Positions 35,864 through 42,680 of a stretch of DNA of 64,000 nucleotides are shown one piece after another; the stretch's first letter is position 1, and each line of letters opens with the position of its first letter. A model generated the notes under the pieces. The model had not been told where the DNA came from and did not search any database. It saw nothing but the letters and a program-made list of their open reading frames with translations. The translations under genes were made by a program, and so were the position numbers. Source of the stretch: Streptomyces sp. NBC_00490 (GTDB lineage Bacteria > Actinomycetota > Actinomycetes > Streptomycetales > Streptomycetaceae). The stretch spans positions 8,618,001 to 8,682,000 of the forward strand of contig NZ_CP107869.1 of assembly GCF_036013645.1 (NCBI RefSeq), written 5' to 3'.

Positions 35864-35963
35864 CAAGCTCGACACTGAGAGCACCACCGGGCCCGCCCCA
35901 GGACCCCGGTTCATGCCCCCAGCCCGCACAGGCTGCGCATCTCGAAGACGAAAGTTTCCACTG

Positions 35964-36902
35964 GTGAGTAGTGAGACAACGCACGACGGCGGAGTCGCGG
36001 TGACCGCGCCTCCGTCGCCCGACGAGGGCCTCACGGCGGCCCAGCTCGCCGACAAGTACGGGCTGTCCGTGAGCGGCGCCCGCCCCTCGCTCGTCGAGTA
36101 CGTCCGCCAGCTCTGGGACCGCCGTCACTTCATCCTCGCGTTCTCGCGGGCGAAGCTGACCGCCCAGTACAGCCAGGCCAAGCTCGGCCAGCTGTGGCAG
36201 GTGGCCACGCCGCTGCTGAACGCGCTCGTGTACTTCTTCATCTTCGGTCTGCTGCTGGGCGCCCGGAAGGGCATTCCGCACGACATCTATGTGCCGTTCC
36301 TGGTCACGGGCGTCTTCGTCTTCACGTTCACGCAGAGCTCGGTCCTCGCCGGCGTGCGCGCCATCTCCGGCAACCTCGGCCTGGTCCGCGCCCTGCACTT
36401 CCCGCGCGCCTCGCTGCCGATCTCCTTCGCGCTCCAGCAGCTCCAGCAGCTGCTGTACTCGATGATCGTGCTGGTCGTGGTCATGGTGGCGTTCGGCAGC
36501 TACCCCGGGCTGTCCTGGCTGCTGGTGCTGCCCGCGCTGGTCCTGCACTTCGTCTTCAACACCGGCCTCGCGCTGACCTTCGCCCGCATGGGCAGCAAGA
36601 CCCCCGACCTGGCCCAGCTGATGCCGTTCGTGCTGCGGACCTGGATGTACGCCTCGGGCGTCATGTTCAGCATCCCGGCGATGCTCGCCGACAAGGACAT
36701 GCCGGGCTGGGTCACCGAGGTCCTGCAGTGGAACCCCGCCGCGATCTACATGGACCTGGTCCGCTTCGCGATGATCGACGGATACGGCTCGGAGTACCTG
36801 CCCCCGCACGTCTGGCTCTTCGCCCTCGGCTGGGCGCTGCTCGCCGGTGCGTTCGGCTTCGTCTACTTCTGGAAGGCCGAGGAGAGGTACGGCCGTGGCT
36901 GA
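35964..36902 (+). CDS. ABC-2 type polysaccharide/teichoic-acid export permease (Wzm/TagG-like)
   Basis: A 312-residue membrane permease. A cytosolic N-terminus of about 75 residues ends in the amphipathic segment RRHFILAFSRAKLTAQYSQA KLG, typical of Wzm/TagG. Six helices follow, including LLNALVYFFIFGLLLG and ALHFPRASLPISFALQQLQQ, and WNPAAIYMDLVRF is the conserved late motif. It should form the channel moving a lipid-linked glycopolymer or glycolipid outward. GTG at 35964; a 100-bp gap separates it from the GT2 gene, the only sizeable gap in the operon. It overlaps its ATPase by 8 bp. Confidence 0.9.
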   Translation: MSSETTHDGGVAVTAPPSPDEGLTAAQLADKYGLSVSGARPSLVEYVRQLWDRRHFILAFSRAKLTAQYSQAKLGQLWQVATPLLNALVYFFIFGLLLGARKGIPHDIYVPFLVTGVFVFTFTQSSVLAGVRAISGNLGLVRALHFPRASLPISFALQQLQQLLYSMIVLVVVMVAFGSYPGLSWLLVLPALVLHFVFNTGLALTFARMGSKTPDLAQLMPFVLRTWMYASGVMFSIPAMLADKDMPGWVTEVLQWNPAAIYMDLVRFAMIDGYGSEYLPPHVWLFALGWALLAGAFGFVYFWKAEERYGRG

Positions 36903-37671
36903 GCAGCAGCGGGACCCCCGCCCCACCGTCATCGCGGACGACCTCCACATCGTCTACCGCGTCAACGGCGCCAAGTCCGGCAAGGGCAGCGCCACCGCCG
37001 CGCTGAGCCGCATCGTCAAGCGCGGCGAGGAGCGCGGCGTCCGCAAGGTGCACGCCGTGCGCGGTGTCTCCTTCGTCTCCTACCGCGGTGAGGCCATCGG
37101 CCTGATCGGCTCCAACGGCTCCGGCAAGTCGACCCTGCTGCGCGCCATCGCCGGCCTGCTGCCCGCCGAGAGCGGCAAGGTCTACACCGACGGCCAGCCC
37201 TCGCTGCTCGGCGTCAACGCGGCCCTGATGAACGACCTCACGGGTGAGCGGAACGTCATATTGGGCGGGCTCGCCATGGGCATGTCCCGGGAGCAGATCA
37301 AGGAGCGCTACCAGGAGATCGTCGACTTCTCCGGCATCAACGAGAAGGGCGACTTCATCACCCTGCCGATGCGCACCTATTCCTCCGGCATGGCGGCCCG
37401 TCTGCGTTTCTCCATCGCCGCGGCCAAGGACCACGACGTCCTGATGATCGACGAGGCGCTGGCGACCGGCGACCGCAAGTTCCAGAAGCGCTCCGAGGCC
37501 CGCATCCGCGAACTGCGCAAGCACGCGGGCACGGTGTTCCTGGTCAGCCACAACAACAAGTCGATCCGTGACACCTGCGACCGGGTCCTGTGGCTGGAGC
37601 GCGGCGAGCTGCGCATGGACGGCCCGACCGAAGAGGTCCTCAAGGAGTACGAGAAGTTCACGGGCAAGTAG
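36895..37671 (+). CDS. ABC transporter ATP-binding protein (Wzt/TagH-like)
   Basis: A 258-residue ATPase partner of the preceding permease. It has Walker A GSNGSGKSTLL, the unusual Wzt/TagH-type signature YSSGMAARLRFSIA, and Walker B DVLMIDEALATGD followed by SHNNKSI. It lacks the long C-terminal carbohydrate-binding domain of O-antigen Wzt proteins, so it resembles the teichoic-acid exporter TagH core. The N-terminal extension (VYRVNGAKSGKGSATAALSR) is typical of this group. GTG at 36895 with AGGAGAGG upstream. A strong terminator follows, marking the end of the operon. Confidence 0.92.
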   Translation: MAEQQRDPRPTVIADDLHIVYRVNGAKSGKGSATAALSRIVKRGEERGVRKVHAVRGVSFVSYRGEAIGLIGSNGSGKSTLLRAIAGLLPAESGKVYTDGQPSLLGVNAALMNDLTGERNVILGGLAMGMSREQIKERYQEIVDFSGINEKGDFITLPMRTYSSGMAARLRFSIAAAKDHDVLMIDEALATGDRKFQKRSEARIRELRKHAGTVFLVSHNNKSIRDTCDRVLWLERGELRMDGPTEEVLKEYEKFTGK

Positions 37672-37710
37672 TCCACCCGGGCCTGGACGAACCGGGCCAC
37701 GACGCTTCGT

Positions 37711-37743
37711 GGGGCCCCGCCGGAACTGCTCCGGCGGGGCCCC
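37711..37743 (+). terminator. Terminator of the glycolipid/polymer export operon
   Basis: GGGGCCCCGCCGGA and its exact complement TCCGGCGGGGCCCC form a 14-bp perfect stem with a 5-base loop (ACTGC), 39 bp after the ABC ATPase stop. There is no T-tract, as usual in Streptomyces. Confidence 0.85.
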
Positions 37744-37836
37744 GCGTCTGCAAAGGAAACGTCAACTTCGGTGCGGCGTAGGAATCTTGAAGCCAATCGG
37801 TGTGTTGTTGTGATGTCCAGGACACCCCGACTCACC

Positions 37837-37855
37837 ACGTTGAGTTGTACAACGT
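37837..37855. promoter_or_regulatory. Palindromic site upstream of the hopanoid operon
   Basis: The sequence ACGTTGAGTTGTACAACGT contains the perfect 10-bp palindrome GTTGTACAAC (37844-37853) nested in the inverted repeat ACGTTG...CAACGT. It lies about 130 bp before the leader ORF of the hopanoid operon, in the 316-bp region after the terminator (37672-37987). It is a plausible operator; no regulator gene is adjacent. I could not define -35/-10 elements confidently. Confidence 0.4.
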
Positions 37856-37987
37856 AAGCTGTACCGGTCCCGAATCGCGGCAAGTGGGGCGATAATGCCC
37901 GACATCTTCAGTTGGAGCGGCTGCGCGGAAGGCTGGGCGGCGTGTCCGAAATAGTGTGTATTGGGTCGGCGGTGTAGAACGGGAGAT

Positions 37988-38059
37988 GTGACGGCTATGG
38001 CTACGGAAACTCCCCAGCTCAACGCATGTGCCGTCCCCGCTCCGGGCGGTTCGCGGTGA
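37988..38059 (+). CDS. 23-residue leader ORF coupled to hpnC
   Basis: GTG at 37988, preceded by GGGAGAT, opens a 23-codon frame (VTAMATETPQLNACAVPAPG plus GSR) whose TGA overlaps the GTG start of hpnC as GTGA. An internal ATG at 37997 is in frame. hpnC itself has only a weak ribosome site (GGGCGG), so its translation may depend on ribosomes finishing this leader. No run of one regulatory amino acid is evident. Reality of the peptide is unproven; the coupled arrangement is directly visible. Confidence 0.5.
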   Translation: MTAMATETPQLNACAVPAPGGSR

Positions 38060-38958
38060 CGGGAACCGACACGGCGGGCGCTCCCGATCCGGAGCGCGGC
38101 ACGCTGGACAAGGCCGCGGGTGAGAACTTCCCCGTGGCCCCCTTCTTCCTGCCCAGGGCCTGGCGCACCGATCTCATGGCGGTGTACGGGTTCGCCCGCC
38201 TTGTCGACGACATCGGCGACGGCGACCTCGCCCCCGGCGGCGCCGACGCGCGTCTGCTCGGTGTGCCGGCCGAGGACGCCGAGGACCGGCTGCGCCTGCT
38301 GGACGCCTTCGAGGCCGACCTCGAACGGGTCTTCTCCGGAGAACCCCGCCACCCCCTGCTGCGCCGCCTGCAGCCGACGGTCCGCCGCTGCTCGCTCACC
38401 CCCGAGCCCTTCCTCGCGCTGATCGCCGCCAACCGCCAGGACCAGCTGGTCAAGCGGTACGAGACCTACGACGATCTGCTCGCCTACTGCGAGCTGTCGG
38501 CCAACCCGGTGGGCCGCCTCGTCCTCGGCGTCACCGGCACCTCGACCCCCGAGCGGATCCGGCTGTCGGACGCCATCTGCACGGCCCTGCAGATCGTCGA
38601 ACACCTCCAGGACGTCGCCGAGGACCTCGGCCGCGACCGCATCTACCTGCCAGCCCAGGACATGAAACGGTTCCATGTCCAGGAGGCGGATCTCGCCACG
38701 AAGACCGCAGGCGCATCGGTGCGCGCACTGGTCGCGTACGAAGCACAACGCGCCCGCGGTCTCCTGAATGAAGGCGCCCCCCTGGTGGGTAGCGTCCACG
38801 GCAGGCTGAAGCTGCTGCTCGCGGGGTTCGTGGCGGGGGGAAGGGCGGCGATCCATGCGATTGCCGCCGCCGAATACGACGTACTTCCCGGCCCGCCCAA
38901 GCCCGGCAAGCTCCAGTTGCTGCGCGAGGTGGGCGTGACTCTGCGAGGAAAGGGGTGA
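38056..38958 (+). CDS. hpnC: Squalene synthase-like HpnC (hydroxysqualene synthase)
   Basis: A 300-residue all-alpha prenyltransferase of the squalene/phytoene synthase family. In the HpnCDE route, HpnC converts presqualene diphosphate to hydroxysqualene. The aspartate-rich motifs are LVDDIGD (51-55) and EDLGRDRIYLP. N-terminal ENFPVAPFFLPRAWRTDL is typical of HpnC. GTG at 38056 overlaps the stop of the leader ORF; the longer ATG at 38026 starts within that leader. It is followed without a gap by hpnD (GTGA overlap). First enzyme gene of an operon of about 13 kb. Confidence 0.93.
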   Translation: MTGTDTAGAPDPERGTLDKAAGENFPVAPFFLPRAWRTDLMAVYGFARLVDDIGDGDLAPGGADARLLGVPAEDAEDRLRLLDAFEADLERVFSGEPRHPLLRRLQPTVRRCSLTPEPFLALIAANRQDQLVKRYETYDDLLAYCELSANPVGRLVLGVTGTSTPERIRLSDAICTALQIVEHLQDVAEDLGRDRIYLPAQDMKRFHVQEADLATKTAGASVRALVAYEAQRARGLLNEGAPLVGSVHGRLKLLLAGFVAGGRAAIHAIAAAEYDVLPGPPKPGKLQLLREVGVTLRGKG

Positions 38959-39905
38959 TCCGGACCGTGGAGGCCGAACCACGCGTGTCCGCACCGGTAC
39001 TCGCCGCCTACAGCTATTGCGAGGCCGTCACCGGACAGCAGGCCCGTAACTTCGCCTACGGCATCAGGCTCCTGCCGTTGCCCAAGCGCCGTGCGATGTC
39101 CGCGCTCTACGCGTTCTCGCGCCGCGTCGACGACATCGGCGACGGCGCGCTGGAGCGCGAGGTGAAGGCCGTCAGACTCGCGGACACCCGGGCGATGCTG
39201 GCCCGGGTCCGCGAGGGCGCGGTCGACGAGGACGACACCGACCCGGTCGCGGTCGCCCTCGCCCATGCCGCCGAGACCTTCCCGATCCCGTTGGGGGGCC
39301 TGGACGAGCTCATCGACGGCGTCCTGATGGACGTGCACGGCGAGACCTATGAGACCTGGGACGACCTCAAGGTCTACTGCCGCTGTGTCGCCGGGGCCAT
39401 CGGGCGGCTCTCGCTCGGTGTCTTCGGTACGGAACAGGGGGCGCGCGGCGTCGAGCGCGCGCCGGAGTATGCCGACACGCTCGGTCTCGCGCTCCAGCTC
39501 ACCAACATCCTGCGGGACGTCCGTGAGGACGCCCAGGGCGGGCGCACCTATCTGCCGGCCGACGATCTCGCGAAGTTCGGCTGCTCGGCCGGGTTCAGCG
39601 GGCCGACGCCACCGGAGGGCTCCGACTTCGCGGGTCTCGTGCACTTCGAAGTGCGCCGGGCCCGCGCCCTTTTCGCCGAGGGCTACCGGCTGCTCCCCAT
39701 GCTCGACCGGCGCAGCGGTGCCTGTGTCGCCGCCATGGCCGGCATCTACCGACGGCTCCTCGACCGTATCGAGCGCGATCCCCAGGCGGTGCTGCGCGGC
39801 CGGGTCTCGCTGCCCGGACGCGAGAAGGCGTACGTCGCGGTGCGCGGCCTCTCCGGCCTCGACGCCCGGCATGTGACGCGGCGGACCGTCAGGAGGCGCG
39901 CTTGA
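38955..39905 (+). CDS. hpnD: Presqualene diphosphate synthase HpnD
   Basis: A 316-residue squalene/phytoene-synthase-family enzyme that condenses two farnesyl diphosphates to presqualene diphosphate. It has the FARM motif RRVDDIGD (substrate Mg2+ binding), YCRCVAGAIGRLSLGVFG, and the second acidic motif NILRDVREDAQGGRTYLP. GTG at 38955 overlaps hpnC; the stop overlaps the ATG of the DUF6380 gene (TGATG). A paralogue of hpnC beside it is the usual arrangement in bacteria lacking a one-step squalene synthase. Confidence 0.94.
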   Translation: MIRTVEAEPRVSAPVLAAYSYCEAVTGQQARNFAYGIRLLPLPKRRAMSALYAFSRRVDDIGDGALEREVKAVRLADTRAMLARVREGAVDEDDTDPVAVALAHAAETFPIPLGGLDELIDGVLMDVHGETYETWDDLKVYCRCVAGAIGRLSLGVFGTEQGARGVERAPEYADTLGLALQLTNILRDVREDAQGGRTYLPADDLAKFGCSAGFSGPTPPEGSDFAGLVHFEVRRARALFAEGYRLLPMLDRRSGACVAAMAGIYRRLLDRIERDPQAVLRGRVSLPGREKAYVAVRGLSGLDARHVTRRTVRRRA

Positions 39906-40045
39906 TGGACAATTCGGTCCAAGGTGATGCCGCTGGGGAAAAGTGGCACGCAACCCTCCGCTCAGGGAGCGCGTCCCTGACTGCAACGGTCGGCTGTGCA
40001 CCGTTCAAATACCACAGCGGCCGGGCAGGGGAGGGCGCACGATGA
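39905..40045 (+). CDS. DUF6380 family small protein
   Basis: A 46-codon gene, ATG at 39905 sharing a base with the hpnD stop, and a TGA overlapping the hpnE ATG. The hydrophilic peptide has a conserved-looking centre (EKWHATLRSGSASLTATVGC followed by APFKYHSGRAGEGAR), matching the DUF6380 family as I recall it. The C-terminal GRAGEGAR is encoded by the GGCAGGGGAGGGCGC stretch that also serves as the hpnE ribosome site, so peptide and signal overlap. Function unknown; it may be a coupling leader for hpnE or a small partner of the HpnCDE enzymes. Confidence 0.72.
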   Translation: MDNSVQGDAAGEKWHATLRSGSASLTATVGCAPFKYHSGRAGEGAR

Positions 40046-41436
40046 CCGACGGCAATCAGTCGGGGCGGGACGCGGTCGTGATCGGCGGCGGACTCGCCGG
40101 CATCACCACGGCGCTCGCCCTCGCCGACGCGGGGGTCCGCGTCACGCTGCTCGAAGGCCGGCCCCGGCTGGGCGGGCTCGCCTTCTCCTTCCAGCGCGGC
40201 GAGCTGACCGTCGACAACGGACAGCACGTCTATCTGCGCTGCTGCACCGCCTACCGCTGGTTCCTCGACCGGATCGAGGGCACCGCGCTGGCGCCGCTGC
40301 AGGACCGTCTCGACGTGCCCGTGGTCGACGTCGACAAGCCCGAGGGACGGCGGCTCGGCAGGCTGCGGCGCGACGCGCTGCCGGTGCCCCTGCATCTGGG
40401 GCGCAGCCTCGCCACGTATCCGCATCTCTCGCTCGCCGAACGGGCCAAGGTGGGCCGGGCCGCGCTCGCGCTCAAGGGGCTCGACCTCGCCGATCCGGAC
40501 CTGGACGCGCAGAGCTTCGGCAGCTGGCTGACCGCGCACGGTCAGTCGGCGCGTGCCGTGGAGGCCCTATGGGACCTGGTCGGGGTCGCCACCCTCAACG
40601 CGGTCGCGGGCGACGCCTCGCTGGGGCTCGCCGCGATGGTGTTCAAGACCGGTCTGCTGTCCGACCCGGGCGCGGCCGACATCGGATGGGCGCGCGTCCC
40701 GCTGGGTGAACTGCATGACCGGCTGGCCCGCAAGGCGCTCGACTCCGCGGGCGTGCGTACCGAGGTCCGTACACGCGTCACCTCCCTCTCTCCTGACGAG
40801 AACGGGACGTGGAGCGTTCAGGTTCCCGGCGAGACGCTGCGCGCGGACGCGGTCGTCCTCGCCGTACCCCAGCGCGAGACGTACGACCTGCTGCCGGACG
40901 GCGCCCTCGACGCCCCCGAACAGCTGCTCGCGATCGGCACCGCGCCGATCCTCAACGTGCACGTCGTGTACGACCGCAAGGTGCTGAACCGTCCCTTCTT
41001 CACCGCCCTCGGCACCCCGGTGCAGTGGGTGTTCGACCGCACCGACGCCTCCGGGCTCAGGGACGGGCAGTACCTGGCCCTGTCCCAGTCCGCCGCGCAG
41101 GACGAGATCGACGAGCCGGTCGCCGTCCTGCGCGAGCGCTATCTGCCGGAGCTGGAGCGGCTGCTGCCCGGTGCGCGCGGTGCCGAGGTGCGGGACTTCT
41201 TCGTGACCAGGGAGCGCACGGCGACGTTCGATCCCGCCCCCGGCGTCGGACGGCTGCGGCCCGGCGCCCGTACCAAAGCCCCCGGCCTGTACCTGGCCGG
41301 TGCGTGGACCGCCACAGGGTGGCCCGCGACCATGGAGAGTGCGGTCCGCAGTGGTGTGAGTGCGGCGGACGCCGCGCTGAGCGCCCTGGGCCGGCCCCGC
41401 CCCAGCCGCCTCTTCGACATGGAGGAGGCGGCCTGA
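40042..41436 (+). CDS. hpnE: Hydroxysqualene dehydroxylase HpnE
   Basis: A 464-residue FAD-dependent amine-oxidase/phytoene-desaturase-like enzyme that reduces hydroxysqualene to squalene, completing the HpnCDE route. FAD-binding motif VVIGGGLAGITTALALADAG (12-31), then GRPRLGGLAFSF, the NGQHVYLRCC segment, and the C-terminal flavin motif GLYLAGAWTATGWPATMESA. ATG at 40042 overlaps the DUF6380 stop, with GGGGAGGG eight bases upstream. The stop overlaps the next ATG (TGATG). Confidence 0.93.
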   Translation: MTDGNQSGRDAVVIGGGLAGITTALALADAGVRVTLLEGRPRLGGLAFSFQRGELTVDNGQHVYLRCCTAYRWFLDRIEGTALAPLQDRLDVPVVDVDKPEGRRLGRLRRDALPVPLHLGRSLATYPHLSLAERAKVGRAALALKGLDLADPDLDAQSFGSWLTAHGQSARAVEALWDLVGVATLNAVAGDASLGLAAMVFKTGLLSDPGAADIGWARVPLGELHDRLARKALDSAGVRTEVRTRVTSLSPDENGTWSVQVPGETLRADAVVLAVPQRETYDLLPDGALDAPEQLLAIGTAPILNVHVVYDRKVLNRPFFTALGTPVQWVFDRTDASGLRDGQYLALSQSAAQDEIDEPVAVLRERYLPELERLLPGARGAEVRDFFVTRERTATFDPAPGVGRLRPGARTKAPGLYLAGAWTATGWPATMESAVRSGVSAADAALSALGRPRPSRLFDMEEAA

Positions 41437-42563
41437 TGCTCGATCAGCACGCGGCAGGCCCCCGCACCCCCGGTACCGCAACAAGAGGAGAGACTGTGCC
41501 CACTGTGCCCCCGGCCTCGACGGCTGCCGAGGCGGTGGACGTGACCGCGCTTCTGGAGCGTGGCCGAACCCTGGCCACTCCGGTGCTGAGGGCGGCGATC
41601 GACCGCCTGGCCGCTCCCATGGACACCGTTTCCGCCTACCACTTCGGCTGGATCGACGCCGAGGGCAACCCGACCGCCGGTGACGGCGGCAAGGCCGTGC
41701 GCCCCGCACTCGCGGTGCTGTCCGCCGAGGTCACCGGTGCCGCGCCCGAGGTCGGGATCCCCGGCGCCGTCGCCGTGGAGCTGGTCCACAACTTCTCGCT
41801 GCTGCACGACGACCTGATGGACGGCGACGAGCAGCGCCGTCACCGCGACACCGTCTGGAAGGTGCACGGCCCGGCCCAGGCCATCCTCGTCGGCGACGCC
41901 CTGTTCGCGCTGGCCAACGAGGTGCTCCTCGAACTCGGCACCGTCGCCGCGGGCCGCGCCACCCGGCGCCTCACCTCCGCCACCCGCGCCCTGATCGACG
42001 GCCAGGCCCAGGACATCTCCTACGAGCACCGCGACCGCGTCAGCGTCGAGGAGTGCCTGGAGATGGAGGGCAACAAGACCGGCGCCCTGCTGGCCTGCGC
42101 CAGCTCCATCGGCGCGGTGCTCGGCGGCGCGGACGACCGCACCGCCGACACCCTGGAGAGGTACGGCTACCACCTCGGCCTCGCCTTCCAGGCCGTCGAC
42201 GACCTGCTCGGCATCTGGGGCGACCCGGTCTCCACCGGCAAGCAGACCTGGAGCGACCTGCGTCAGCGCAAGAAGTCCCTGCCGGTCGTGGCCGCGCTCG
42301 CGGCGGGCGGCTCCGCCTCCGACCGGCTCGGCGAGATCCTCGCCGCGGACGCCAAGAGCAGCGACTTCGAGAACTTCTCCGAGGAGGAGTTCGCGGCCCG
42401 CGCCGCCCTCATCGAGGAGGCGGGCGGCCGGGACTGGACGGCCGGCGAGGCCCGGCGTCAGCACACCATCGCCGTCGAGGCGCTCGACGCCATCGACATG
42501 CCCGACCGGGTGCGGGACCGGTTCACCGCGCTCGCCGACTTCGTCGTCGTACGAAAGAGATGA
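41436..42563 (+). CDS. Polyprenyl diphosphate synthase (isoprenyl transferase, FPP/GGPP type)
   Basis: A 375-residue trans-prenyltransferase, expected to make the farnesyl diphosphate substrate of HpnD. The first aspartate motif is LLHDDLMDGDEQRR; the second is FQAVDDLLGIWGDP (DDxxG, common in actinobacterial homologues). An N-terminal extension of about 40 residues precedes the catalytic fold. Two starts are possible: ATG at 41436, overlapping the hpnE stop with GGAGGAGG upstream (used here), or GTG at 41496 with AGAGGAGA upstream. Product chain length cannot be fixed by eye. Confidence 0.9.
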   Translation: MLDQHAAGPRTPGTATRGETVPTVPPASTAAEAVDVTALLERGRTLATPVLRAAIDRLAAPMDTVSAYHFGWIDAEGNPTAGDGGKAVRPALAVLSAEVTGAAPEVGIPGAVAVELVHNFSLLHDDLMDGDEQRRHRDTVWKVHGPAQAILVGDALFALANEVLLELGTVAAGRATRRLTSATRALIDGQAQDISYEHRDRVSVEECLEMEGNKTGALLACASSIGAVLGGADDRTADTLERYGYHLGLAFQAVDDLLGIWGDPVSTGKQTWSDLRQRKKSLPVVAALAAGGSASDRLGEILAADAKSSDFENFSEEEFAARAALIEEAGGRDWTAGEARRQHTIAVEALDAIDMPDRVRDRFTALADFVVVRKR

Positions 42564-42596
42564 TCACTATCGGTCGAATAGCCCTCGCGTAGTCGC

Positions 42597-42629
42597 CGGC
42601 CGGTGTCGCGGGAAACCGTGCACCGGCCG
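42597..42629 (+). other. Intercistronic hairpin ahead of shc
   Basis: CGGCCGGTG and CACCGGCCG form a perfect 9-bp stem with a 15-base loop, within the 117-bp gap between the polyprenyl synthase and shc. This is the only long gap in the hopanoid operon. It could tune mRNA stability or readthrough, or mark an internal promoter region. Confidence 0.45.
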
Positions 42630-42680
42630 ACGGCGGACCCACAGCAGAGCACCACATGCACACTGCACGAAGGGGAAGCC

